From: Psychromonas antarctica
Lineage (GTDB): Bacteria; Pseudomonadota; Gammaproteobacteria; Enterobacterales; Psychromonadaceae
Assembly (NCBI RefSeq): GCF_022267535.1
Contig: NZ_JAHNZV010000006.1
Span: forward strand, 1-64,000
Reading direction: 5' to 3'
DNA: 64,000 nt
The position numbers and the translations under genes were made by a program. This document shows positions 37,557 to 47,867 of the stretch, one piece after another; position 1 is the first letter of the stretch, and each line of letters begins with the position of its first letter. The notes under the pieces are model-generated. The model was not told where the DNA came from and searched no databases. It saw nothing but the letters and a program-made list of their open reading frames with translations.

Positions 37557-38246
37557 CTACTTACCGCGGCTTTTGCGCTTTGGTTTAGATGGCTGTTGCT
37601 CTTCTTGTAGCGGTAAACTACCTAGAACTTCACCTTTAAAGATCCAAACCTTAACACCGATAATACCGTAAACAGTATGCGCTTCTGAAGTTGAGTAATC
37701 GATATCAGCACGAAGAGTATGTAGAGGTACACGACCTTCACGATACCATTCAGCACGTGCGATTTCTGCACCACCTAAACGACCACTTACTTGAACTTTA
37801 ATGCCTTTAGCGCCAAGACGCATAGCATTTTGTACCGCACGTTTCATAGCACGACGGAACATTACACGACGCTCTAACTGAGAAGAGATTGAATCTGCTA
37901 CTAGTTTTGCGTCAAGTTCAGGTTTACGAACTTCTGAAATGTTGATTTGGGCAGGAACGCCGGCCATTTTAGCAATAGCAGCGCGTAGCTTCTCAACATC
38001 TTCGCCTTTTTTACCAATTACAACACCTGGACGTGCAGTGTGAATAGTCACACGGACACTTTTCGCTGGGCGTTCAATTGTGATCTTAGACAAAGAAGCA
38101 TTTTTCAGCTTCTCTGTTAAGAATTTACGGATTTCGAAGTCACTGTATAAATTATCAGCGAAATCTTTTGTGCCTGCATACCAAGTAGAGCTAAATGCTT
38201 TAGTGATACCTAGGCGAATACCGTTAGGATGAACTTTCTGTCCCAT
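37557..38246 (-). CDS. rpsC: 30S ribosomal protein S3
   Basis: A 229-residue KH-domain protein at the mRNA entry site. The KH motif reads [18 protein letters not shown]; the C-terminal domain has [20 protein letters not shown]. It lies 3 bases after rplV. Confidence 0.98.
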   Translation of the reverse strand: MGQKVHPNGIRLGITKAFSSTWYAGTKDFADNLYSDFEIRKFLTEKLKNASLSKITIERPAKSVRVTIHTARPGVVIGKKGEDVEKLRAAIAKMAGVPAQINISEVRKPELDAKLVADSISSQLERRVMFRRAMKRAVQNAMRLGAKGIKVQVSGRLGGAEIARAEWYREGRVPLHTLRADIDYSTSEAHTVYGIIGVKVWIFKGEVLGSLPLQEEQQPSKPKRKSRGK

Positions 38247-38249
38247 TGT

Positions 38250-38585
38250 TTAACCCCTGTCTGATACCACTACTGTGATATGGCAAGAACGCTTCATTAT
38301 ACGATCGGCACGGCCTTTCGCACGCGGCATGATACGCTTCATTGTTGGGCCTTCGTCAACACAAATTTTTGTGATAACAAGCTCATCAATATCAGCGCCT
38401 TCATTATGTTCGGCGTTTGCTATTGCAGAATCTACAACTTTTTTAATCAATACAGCAGCTTTTTTAGGGCTGTAAGATAAAAGTTCTAGTGCTTTTTCTA
38501 CTGGAAGACCACGTACTTGATCTGCTACCAGGCGCGCTTTCTGAGCTGAAGAACGAGCGAAAAGATGTTTAGCTAAAGCTTCCAT
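38250..38585 (-). CDS. rplV: 50S ribosomal protein L22
   Basis: A 111-residue protein lining the exit tunnel. Seen are [20 protein letters not shown] and the hairpin end [20 protein letters not shown]. Confidence 0.98.
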   Translation of the reverse strand: MEALAKHLFARSSAQKARLVADQVRGLPVEKALELLSYSPKKAAVLIKKVVDSAIANAEHNEGADIDELVITKICVDEGPTMKRIMPRAKGRADRIMKRSCHITVVVSDRG

Positions 38586-38593
38586 AATTACCT

Positions 38594-39711
<1,118 letters not shown>

Positions 39712-39722
39712 TTATAATTCCT

Positions 39723-40022
39723 CTACTCAGCGCCAGCGAAATCAATGTCAGCACCTTCAACAAGAGTAACGTATGCTTTTTTCCAGTCGCTACGGCGACC
39801 TATACGTTGTCCTGTACGCTTGGTTTTACCCTTCACGTTTAGTGTGCGAACACCAGTAACTTCGACTTCAAACAGTTTCTGAACTGCCGCTTTGATTTCT
39901 GCTTTAGTTGCAGTACCTGCAACTTTGAATACCATAGTGTTATGGTTTTCAGCAGATAAAGTTCCCTTTTCAGAGATATGCGGGGCTAGGATAACTTGCA
40001 GTAAACGTGCTTCACTGATCAT
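39723..40022 (-). CDS. rplW: 50S ribosomal protein L23
   Basis: A 99-residue exit-tunnel protein that docks trigger factor and SRP. Motifs are [18 protein letters not shown] and [13 protein letters not shown]. Its ATG overlaps the end of rplD by 4 bases. Confidence 0.98.
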   Translation of the reverse strand: MISEARLLQVILAPHISEKGTLSAENHNTMVFKVAGTATKAEIKAAVQKLFEVEVTGVRTLNVKGKTKRTGQRIGRRSDWKKAYVTLVEGADIDFAGAE

Positions 40023-40624
40023 GCTAAACTCTCCTCAATCTTTTTCACTGCAGCTGCAGTTACTAAAACTTTATCAAATGCGATAAGGCTTACTGGATCA
40101 ATACCTTGAACATCACGAACGTCTACTTTGTAGAGGTTACGTGCTGCTAAGAATAGATTTTCATCTAGTTCTTCAGTAATGATCAGTACATCTTTAAGAC
40201 CCATGTCTTTTAACTTAGCTTTTAGCTCTTGAGTTTTCGGAGCTTCAACACTAAAGTTTTCGACAACGATTAGACGATCCTGACGAACTAATTCAGACAG
40301 AATGCTTTTCACTGCACCACGGTACATTTTCTTGTTAACTTTTTGGCTGTGATCCTGAGGACGTGCAGCAAAAGTAACACCACCGCCAACCCAAATAGGG
40401 CTACGGATTGTACCAGCACGAGCTCGGCCCGTACCTTTCTGACGCCATGGCTTCTTACCGCCACCACGTACATCGCTACGCGTTTTCTGAGCGCGAGTGC
40501 CTTGACGAGCACCAGCTGCATATGCAACGACTACCTGATGAACTAGGGCCTCATTGAATTCACGTCCAAAGGTAGCGTCAGAAACTTCAAGAGCACTTTG
40601 TGCATCTTTCAATACCAATTCCAT
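40019..40624 (-). CDS. rplD: 50S ribosomal protein L4
   Basis: A 201-residue tunnel protein that, in E. coli, also represses the S10 operon by binding its leader. I start at 40624 ([16 protein letters not shown]), with AAGGAG 6 bases upstream. The open frame runs 33 codons further but that part overlaps rplC. The long loop [19 protein letters not shown] is typical. Confidence 0.97.
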   Translation of the reverse strand: MELVLKDAQSALEVSDATFGREFNEALVHQVVVAYAAGARQGTRAQKTRSDVRGGGKKPWRQKGTGRARAGTIRSPIWVGGGVTFAARPQDHSQKVNKKMYRGAVKSILSELVRQDRLIVVENFSVEAPKTQELKAKLKDMGLKDVLIITEELDENLFLAARNLYKVDVRDVQGIDPVSLIAFDKVLVTAAAVKKIEESLA

Positions 40625-40637
40625 ACTAGCTCCTTGG

Positions 40638-41276
40638 TTATGCTTTAACAGCAGGTTTAATGAACACATTGCCGTTTTTCGCACCTGGTACTGCACCTTT
40701 AACGAGCAGTAAGTTGCGTTCAACGTCTACGCGAACAATCTCGAGGTTTTGAGTAGTAACGCGCTCAGCACCCATATGGCCAGACATTTTTTTGCCTTTG
40801 AAAACACGACCCGGTGTTTGACACATACCAATCGAACCATTAGAACGATGTGATAGTGAGTTACCGTGTGTCATATCTTGCGTGGAAAAGTTCCAACGTT
40901 TAACACCACCTTGGAAACCTTTACCTTTAGACTGACCTGTAACATCTACTTTATTAATTTCGTTGAAAAGCTCAACGCTTAGCTCAGCGCCTACTTTGAT
41001 ATCTGCACCTTCGTTTTCCGCAAGAGTAAACTCCCACAGACCACGGCCAGCTTCAACACCTGCTTTCGCAAAGTGTCCAGCTTGTGGCTTAGTTACACGG
41101 CTAGCTTTCTTAGTGCCAGCTGTTACTTGAATAGCTTGGTAGCCATCAGTATCAAGTGTTTTAACTTGAGTAACGCGATTAGGTGTACATTCAAGAACTG
41201 TAACTGGGATAGAAACACCATCTTCAGTGAAGACGCGAGTCATGCCAACTTTACGACCTACTAGACCGATTGTCAT
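40638..41276 (-). CDS. rplC: 50S ribosomal protein L3
   Basis: A 212-residue early 50S assembly protein. The signature [15 protein letters not shown] is followed by MCQTPG, which keeps the glutamine methylated by PrmB in E. coli. It lies between rpsJ and rplD. Confidence 0.98.
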   Translation of the reverse strand: MTIGLVGRKVGMTRVFTEDGVSIPVTVLECTPNRVTQVKTLDTDGYQAIQVTAGTKKASRVTKPQAGHFAKAGVEAGRGLWEFTLAENEGADIKVGAELSVELFNEINKVDVTGQSKGKGFQGGVKRWNFSTQDMTHGNSLSHRSNGSIGMCQTPGRVFKGKKMSGHMGAERVTTQNLEIVRVDVERNLLLVKGAVPGAKNGNVFIKPAVKA

Positions 41277-41291
41277 TGTTATAACTCCTCT

Positions 41292-41790
<499 letters not shown>

Positions 41791-41957
41791 AATTCCCGTT
41801 CAACACAAGGCTTTCTTAATCTTTTGTTTGATATATGTTTTGTGCTGAATAGATGCAGTATGGCGTATCAACAAGCAAACTCAGCATCGACTTAAACTGT
41901 TCTTCATCTGTCGATGGTATACTGTAAACATAGCTATCAGTAAAATGAGGAATATCT

Positions 41958-43997
41958 GTGCCAGCCTTTCTTACACTTGTCAAAAAGATTCAACAGCAAG
42001 CGATGATTAACAATCACCGGCAAATATTACGTGTACAAGGAGAGCTGGCTTGGTGTTATCAACAAACCACATTTTTAATTAGCCATTTGCAACAGCCTTT
42101 TTTTTGGTGTGGGCCTGCACCGAGTACGATTACTGCCACAACTTACAAACAGGTGTTAGGCCAAGAGGTTTCGCTCCTGATTATCAACGCACATCATAAT
42201 TTTGATGCCAATACTTTTGCGGCTAGCGAAGGCACGTTACGCGGTGGTGGTTTATTAGTGCTTATTAGCCCCCTTGAGATAAATACAAATGATTTATTCT
42301 ATCAATATCTCAATGCACAGTTTCATCAATTTGATTTTATAACCATCACCCAAAATCAGCCGCCACCTAATTTCATTGCGACGATGCCAAAAGTAACCGT
42401 TAGCAATGACCTCAACCTATACCAACAAGAAAATGCCGTAACCGCTATTATAAAGACCATCACAGGACACCGGCGGCGGCCGCTCGTCTTAACGGCGAAT
42501 AGGGGCCGAGGCAAATCAGCAGCGTTGGGTATTGCTGCCGCGCAATTATTAAATTCAGGCCTAAAAACGATCTTAGTCTGCGCCCCTAATAAACGAGCGA
42601 CAACAACCCTTTTTAAACATGCTCGACTGTTATTGAATGCCCAACAGCAAACACCTTTTTCTATTATTGAGCAAGGTAAAACTATTCTATTTATAGCCCC
42701 CGATAATCTGCTTGCTGATAAACCTAAATGTGATCTACTGATAATTGATGAAGCAGCTGCATTGCCAGTCCCAACATTAGAAGCGCTTGCCAAGCATTAT
42801 AGCCGTGTAGTTTTTGCCACCACCTTACACGGCTATGAAGGTTCTGGACGCGGTTTTGCCCTTCGCTTCCAAAAACAGTTAAGTAAGATAACGCCACACT
42901 GGCGCCAAGAGCACCTTGATCAACCAATTCGCTGGGCCAGTGATGATCCCCTTGAGTCCTTTACCTTAAATAGCCTTTGCTTAGGCGGCTCGGAGGAACA
43001 ATTAGCACAATATGATATGCAACAAGCAGTGCAATTTGAACAATTAGAAAGAAAAAAGTTAATAAAAAACCGATCCTTGTTACAAACGGTTTTTTCTTTA
43101 TTAGTACTGGCCCACTATCAAACAAAACCTTCCGATCTAGTGCAAATGCTAAATGACCCCACACTTCATATCTTTGTCGTGAGGCAAAATAAGCAGCTGC
43201 TTGGTGTCGCATTGATTAATGAGGAAGGCGGTTTCAATGAAGAAATGTGTAAACAGATTTGGCTAGGCACACGTAGAGTGCAAGGCAACTTAGTTGCACA
43301 ATCGCTCACCTTTCATAGCGCTTGCCAACAAGCGGCTGCGTTGCGTTACGCGCGAATTCAGAGAATTGCTATTCACCCATCGCTACAAAACCACGGGCTG
43401 GGAAAACAATTTGTAGAATATTTAACGCATTGGGCAGGCGAACAACAATTTGATCACCTGTGTGCCAGTTTTGGCGCAACAGCAGCGTTATTGTCTTTTT
43501 GGCAACAATTAGGATTCACAACATTACGCATTGGTTTAAGTAAAGATAGTAGCAGTGGCAGCTATTCGTTGATCGTTAACCGACCATTGTCTTATGAGGG
43601 GAAAATATTAGATACACAAATCCATAGCCAATTTAAGGCACAATTTCCCATACAATTAAGTCGCCATCTGCAAGATATGGATAGCGAGCTAGTTTTAATT
43701 TTATTACAAGAGTTCGAAAAAAAGGAGACAGCGACGACACAACTTGAGAGTTATTTACAAGGCAATCTTGCTTATGAGTTTATTGAGCCGGCTTTAATTA
43801 CCCTATTACTGAGTGTTAACTTAAAAAACTTAGATAAAACACAGCAATGCCTTACAATAGAAAAAATATTACAAAATAATAGCTGGGCCGAGATTTGTAA
43901 AAAACACCATCTTACTGGCAAAAAAGAAGCTCAAAGCACCCTTAAGAGCGCCATTAAACAAATATTAATACAAGAAGAAAATCATGCGCCTAGATAA
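41958..43997 (+). CDS. tmcA: tRNA(Met) cytidine acetyltransferase TmcA
   Basis: Acetylates N4 of the wobble cytidine (C34) of elongator tRNA(Met), preventing AUA misreading. An N-terminal DUF1726-like domain precedes an RNA-helicase-like module with Walker A ANRGRGKSAALG and Walker B IIDEAAALPVP. The GNAT acetyl-CoA site follows (AIHPSLQNHGLGKQF), then a C-terminal tRNA-binding part. The 679 residues are normal. It begins with GTG, with GAGG 8 bases upstream. It is divergent from the S10 operon and overlaps rsuA by 14 bases. Confidence 0.94.
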   Translation: MPAFLTLVKKIQQQAMINNHRQILRVQGELAWCYQQTTFLISHLQQPFFWCGPAPSTITATTYKQVLGQEVSLLIINAHHNFDANTFAASEGTLRGGGLLVLISPLEINTNDLFYQYLNAQFHQFDFITITQNQPPPNFIATMPKVTVSNDLNLYQQENAVTAIIKTITGHRRRPLVLTANRGRGKSAALGIAAAQLLNSGLKTILVCAPNKRATTTLFKHARLLLNAQQQTPFSIIEQGKTILFIAPDNLLADKPKCDLLIIDEAAALPVPTLEALAKHYSRVVFATTLHGYEGSGRGFALRFQKQLSKITPHWRQEHLDQPIRWASDDPLESFTLNSLCLGGSEEQLAQYDMQQAVQFEQLERKKLIKNRSLLQTVFSLLVLAHYQTKPSDLVQMLNDPTLHIFVVRQNKQLLGVALINEEGGFNEEMCKQIWLGTRRVQGNLVAQSLTFHSACQQAAALRYARIQRIAIHPSLQNHGLGKQFVEYLTHWAGEQQFDHLCASFGATAALLSFWQQLGFTTLRIGLSKDSSSGSYSLIVNRPLSYEGKILDTQIHSQFKAQFPIQLSRHLQDMDSELVLILLQEFEKKETATTQLESYLQGNLAYEFIEPALITLLLSVNLKNLDKTQQCLTIEKILQNNSWAEICKKHHLTGKKEAQSTLKSAIKQILIQEENHAPR

Positions 43998-44676
43998 ATA
44001 TATAAGCCAGTCAACGACAATGACCCGTAGCCAAGCTAAAAAGACCATTGCACAAGGGCGTATTAGCAGCTCATCTACCACTATCCGTAACAGCGCTTAT
44101 CAAGTATCTGATAATGAAACAATCAATTTTGATGGCAAACCAATTAGCGTACGCGGATTGCGTTATATCATGCTCAATAAGCCGAGCAATTTTATCTGCT
44201 CCACCATCGATGAGCAGTTACCCAGTGTCTTTAACTTAATTACGGTAGAAAAACGCGAGCAGTTATTCATAGCGGGCCGACTTGATGCAGATACAACAGG
44301 CTTAACTTTAATTACCGACGATGGTCAGTGGTCACACAAAATCACTAGTCCACGTAAAAAATGCGCAAAACGTTACCGAGTTGAACTTGCCGAACCGCTT
44401 GCCGATAATGCTGTCGCACTCTTTAATGAAGGCATTCAACTTAAAAGTGAAAACCAACCTTGCTTACCCGCTACATTAGAGACTATTTCTGAAACAAAAG
44501 CTTTATTGACTATCAGCGAAGGAAAATACCATCAAGTTAAACGTATGTTTGCTGCGATTGGTAGCCATGTGATCGCACTGCATCGCGAACAAATTGGAGA
44601 AATTGAATTGGATACAGCACTTGCTCAAGGGGAATGGCGTTACCTAACCCCGCAAGAGGTGAGCAGCATTGCCTAA
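43984..44676 (+). CDS. rsuA: 16S rRNA pseudouridine-516 synthase RsuA
   Basis: Makes pseudouridine at position 516 of 16S rRNA. An S4-like RNA-binding domain (MRLDKYISQ to about residue 60) precedes the catalytic domain with GRLDADTTGL, whose second Asp is the nucleophile. RYHQVKRMFAA-type sequence (KYHQVKRMFAAIGSHVIALH) is diagnostic of the RsuA branch. The 230 residues fit. It is translationally coupled to tmcA upstream and overlaps the next gene by 8 bases. Confidence 0.92.
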   Translation: MRLDKYISQSTTMTRSQAKKTIAQGRISSSSTTIRNSAYQVSDNETINFDGKPISVRGLRYIMLNKPSNFICSTIDEQLPSVFNLITVEKREQLFIAGRLDADTTGLTLITDDGQWSHKITSPRKKCAKRYRVELAEPLADNAVALFNEGIQLKSENQPCLPATLETISETKALLTISEGKYHQVKRMFAAIGSHVIALHREQIGEIELDTALAQGEWRYLTPQEVSSIA

Positions 44677-44986
44677 ACCTGAAAGTTTTAATGAACAATG
44701 TTATGCCCTATTAATGCAGATCCCTAAAGGTAAGATTGTTACTTATGGCGATATTGCCCATGCATTAGATTGCAAAGCTTATCAAGCAGTCGGTAATGCC
44801 ATGGCTGCCAACCCGAGCCCGATTATAGTTCCCTGTCATCGCGTGGTAAAAGGCAATGCTGATGTCGGTAATTATGCTTTAGGGCGCGATAAAAAAATTG
44901 CATTACTGCGCAGCGAAGGTATTGAAATCGATAACCACAAAATTATTGATTTTGCTGCTGTGCGCTTTCATTTTTTCGGTCAGTGA
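44669..44986 (+). CDS. Short MGMT-family protein (DNA-binding domain only)
   Basis: A 105-residue protein equal to the C-terminal domain of O6-alkylguanine-DNA alkyltransferase. The active-site motif is VPCHRVV with Cys56, unlike alkyltransferase-like (ATL) proteins, which have Trp there. KIVTYGDIA keeps the conserved Tyr, and LLRSEG the Glu. The arginine finger of the usual 'RAVG' is replaced: the text reads AYQAVGNAM. It uses a TTG start inside the rsuA end, supported by GAGGTGAG upstream. Whether it transfers alkyl groups or only flags lesions, as ATL does, is open. Confidence 0.85.
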   Translation: MPKPESFNEQCYALLMQIPKGKIVTYGDIAHALDCKAYQAVGNAMAANPSPIIVPCHRVVKGNADVGNYALGRDKKIALLRSEGIEIDNHKIIDFAAVRFHFFGQ

Positions 44987-45011
44987 GTCGATGGTTATTA
45001 TCAGATGAATT

Positions 45012-45041
45012 AAAAAAAGCGACAATATATTGTCGCTTTTT
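45012..45041. terminator. Bidirectional terminator
   Basis: AAAAAGCGACAAT and ATTGTCGCTTTTT form a perfect palindrome with T-tracts on both strands, between the convergent MGMT-like and aldo/keto reductase genes. Confidence 0.94.
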
Positions 45042-45065
45042 AGTTCCCTTAGCTAGCGTCATAAA

Positions 45066-46118
45066 TTAGAAAGGTGCGGGATATTGCTTAAGAATATTGG
45101 CGATATCTGTTAGTGCCTGTGCTGAAAGTGGTGCTTTAAACGCATCAATATCCTCAACAAGCTGCGTCATACTCGTCGCGCCAATAATCGTTGATGTGAC
45201 TCCGTCGACTTGATCACACCATTTTAGTGCCAATTGTGCTGTGCTAATACCGTTCGCCACTGCTATTTCTTGATAAGCTTTTATGGCCAACTCAGATACG
45301 GGTGTATCTCGAAAGAGTCTATTACGCTGACTAAAAGTCCAGCGGCTCCCCTGCGGACGTGCGCCATTTAAATATTTACCGCTCAGCATACCACTGGCCA
45401 ATGGCGACCACGGTAGATAAGCAATATCCTCTTGCACACAATTTTCAATTAAATAAGGCCAATCTTTACTGTGTAATAAATTAAACTCATTCTGAATCGA
45501 AACCATACGCGGTAAGTCATACTTCTCACTCAGTTTAAGGTAGGTATTAATCCCCCAAGGGGTATCATCACTTAATCCGCAAAAACGTATTTTACCTGCT
45601 TTAACGCACTTATCTAACCCTTGTAATATATCTAACATCTGGGCAGTTTGCTGCGCACTATCGGCATCGCTAAACTTAAAGCTATTGGGTGCATGCTTGC
45701 CAAAATGAGGCGATTGTCGATTTGGCCAATGTAATTGAAAGAGATCAATATAATCTGTCTGCAAGCGTTTTAAGGAAGCATCTACCGCACTCTCCACCGC
45801 GTCACCTGTGATTAACCCGCCATCACGTACCCAATCTAAACCAGGACCTGCAATTTTACTGGCGAGTATAAAATCCTGCCGTTTGCTTGGATTTTTAGCA
45901 ATATAATGACCAATGATAGTTTCAGTTTTACCATAAGTCTCAGCTGAAGGCGGCACGGCATACATCTCGGCGGTATCAATAAAATTAATTCCCTGCGCCA
46001 ACGCATAATCAATCTGCTGAGCGGCATCTTGCTGGTTATTTTGTAATCCCCACGTCATGCTGCCTAAACAGATGCGTGAGACATCTATCGCGCTGCTACC
46101 TAACTTTGAATACTGCAT
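45066..46118 (-). CDS. tas: Aldo/keto reductase, Tas type
   Basis: An NADPH-dependent oxidoreductase of the AKR superfamily, close to E. coli Tas. Catalytic residues are visible: Asp and Tyr in FIDTAEMY, Lys in FILASKIAG and His in LFQLHWPNR. The cofactor-binding C-terminus shows LPWSPLASGMLSGKY. The 350 residues match Tas. The natural substrate is unknown. It is a single gene on the minus strand, convergent with the upstream group. Confidence 0.88.
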   Translation of the reverse strand: MQYSKLGSSAIDVSRICLGSMTWGLQNNQQDAAQQIDYALAQGINFIDTAEMYAVPPSAETYGKTETIIGHYIAKNPSKRQDFILASKIAGPGLDWVRDGGLITGDAVESAVDASLKRLQTDYIDLFQLHWPNRQSPHFGKHAPNSFKFSDADSAQQTAQMLDILQGLDKCVKAGKIRFCGLSDDTPWGINTYLKLSEKYDLPRMVSIQNEFNLLHSKDWPYLIENCVQEDIAYLPWSPLASGMLSGKYLNGARPQGSRWTFSQRNRLFRDTPVSELAIKAYQEIAVANGISTAQLALKWCDQVDGVTSTIIGATSMTQLVEDIDAFKAPLSAQALTDIANILKQYPAPF

Positions 46119-46474
46119 GTAACCCCCTGATAAAAAGCAAAAGTGATCTCAATGTAAAGATTATTGCCAATCCTGTCTATTAAATATCATCGCTAATATA
46201 CAAATTCATCTTAGAGGAAAATAAAAAATACTAAATAATAAAAAGCTTAAGATGACAATCTAAGGTTACCTATTCGTCATCATCTCCTGCGCAGTGCCTC
46301 GCAAAGAAATCTAAGAGAGGTGATGTTTATGTGATTTATTTGCTATAATTTACTTTTTATTTTACCCTGCACGCCTCTGCGAGGTTTCCAGATTTTAAGC
46401 GATATAAAACAATAAGATAATAGTTTTACGCCCTTATAATGGAGGCTTTTTTTATCTAAAAAGGAACTTTAATC
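46119..46474 (+). other. Divergent control region before the MalE-like gene
   Basis: 356 bases. An extended -10 (TGCTATAAT, hexamer 46344-46349) on the plus strand would give a leader of about 119 bases containing a CCTC/GAGG hairpin near 46373-46383. I found no convincing MalT or CRP site. Confidence 0.4.
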
Positions 46475-47806
46475 ATGAAATTTTTATCTCGTACTCTTTC
46501 TGCTGCTTTGTTGGCAACAGCCATTATTCCAAGTAGTGCAATCGCCGCACATGGATTTAAAGATACTTTGTTGTATCGTTTATTCACTACCGATGCGGGT
46601 CAGCATCCCTATATCCAAGATATTTTTCACCAACAATTTGTATTACGTAACAAAGCAAATTTTAGATTAAAACGTTGTTTAACAAATATCTCAGCAGATG
46701 TGCCAGAATCAGCGGATATAACGCTTTATGTTAATTACGATCGCGGTTATACAGCGATGCAGAAACTAGGCAACTGCTATACACAAAAAACAGGTATTAG
46801 TATTGCAGTCGAGCATGCCTTACCTGGTGATGACATGGCTGGGATTTATAGCGATCGCGCTGCTTCGGGTGATGCACCAGATCTTATTTTGTGGGCACAC
46901 GATCGCATTGGTCAATGGGTTGAAGATGGTTATATATCCCCCATCTCGCCACGTAGAAGAATGTTTAATTCAGTGCCTCTCACAACATGGGAAGGCGGAA
47001 AATATAAAGGCGAATATTATGGCTTTCCAATAGCGATTGAATCAAGCGCACTAATCTATAACAAGGCCCTGATTAATCAACCACCCACTTCGTTTGAAGA
47101 GATTAGCGCACTTGACTTGGATGCTGTCAAAGCGATTGAGTGGGATTACAAAAACACCTATTTTACATGGGGGTTATTAGCCGCTGATGGTGGATACCCG
47201 TTCTTGCAAACGGCAGACGGTTGGAATGCAAGTGATATTGGCGTTAATAATGCTGGCGCCGTTACTGGTCTTAGCGCCGTTAAAAACTTGGTTGAAACTG
47301 GTGCATTAGATCCGGCTGCAAATTACGACTCGATGAATGAAGGTTTCCTTAATGGCTCTGTGGCAATGATAATCAATGGCCCTTGGTCTTGGCCAACATA
47401 TGAAGCGGCGGGTATCGACATTGGTATTGCCCCCCTTCCCAGCGTTGCAGGTCAAAATGGCAAACCGTTTAGTGGCATTATGATGTACCTTGTCAGCAGT
47501 CAGTCACCTTTTCAGAGTGAAGCTCAGTCATTTGTACAGAACTACCTGTTAACCGAAGAGGGCGTTGCATTGATTGAGGAGGACTATCCTCTCGGCGGCG
47601 TATTGAATATCTCTTACGTATTAAGTGATGATAACAACCCGCGTATCCTGGACACTTTGCAAGTCGCTGTCAGTGGCCAACAAATGCCTAACATTGCTGA
47701 AATGAGTAATTTTTGGAATCCAATGGCCAAAGCAATCGAACAAGCTATTTCTGGCGAATTAACCGTTCGTGAGGCCTTAGATCAAGCCGCAGTAGAAATG
47801 CAATAA
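46475..47806 (+). CDS. MalE-like maltodextrin-binding protein with N-terminal extension
   Basis: A periplasmic solute-binding protein closely resembling MalE: LILWAHDRIGQWVEDG, AIESSALIYNKALI, YFTWGLLAADGGYPF, INGPWSWPTYE, NYLLTEEG and MPNIAEMSNFW are all MalE-type. The signal peptide ends near SSAIAA. About 54 residues (26-79) that MalE lacks come before the first lobe strand (DITLYVNYDRGY). The protein has just two cysteines, Cys68 in the extension and Cys101 in the core, which could form a disulfide. No permease or ATPase gene follows, so it must work with a transporter elsewhere or have another role. Confidence 0.85.
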   Translation: MKFLSRTLSAALLATAIIPSSAIAAHGFKDTLLYRLFTTDAGQHPYIQDIFHQQFVLRNKANFRLKRCLTNISADVPESADITLYVNYDRGYTAMQKLGNCYTQKTGISIAVEHALPGDDMAGIYSDRAASGDAPDLILWAHDRIGQWVEDGYISPISPRRRMFNSVPLTTWEGGKYKGEYYGFPIAIESSALIYNKALINQPPTSFEEISALDLDAVKAIEWDYKNTYFTWGLLAADGGYPFLQTADGWNASDIGVNNAGAVTGLSAVKNLVETGALDPAANYDSMNEGFLNGSVAMIINGPWSWPTYEAAGIDIGIAPLPSVAGQNGKPFSGIMMYLVSSQSPFQSEAQSFVQNYLLTEEGVALIEEDYPLGGVLNISYVLSDDNNPRILDTLQVAVSGQQMPNIAEMSNFWNPMAKAIEQAISGELTVREALDQAAVEMQ

Positions 47807-47812
47807 AAAAGT

Positions 47813-47846
47813 AAATAGCGGAATCGTTGGCGATTCCGCTATTTTA
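47813..47846. terminator. Bidirectional terminator
   Basis: AAATAGCGGAATCG (47813-47826) and CGATTCCGCTATTT (47831-47844) form a 14-bp stem with a TTGG loop between two convergent genes. A-tract and T-tract flank it. Confidence 0.92.
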
Positions 47847-47867
47847 TTACTCTGCCATAAATATAAA

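Noticed and set aside
42356-42793. 145-codon frame on the minus strand inside tmcA
   Set aside because: It is a shadow of the well-conserved tmcA helicase region.
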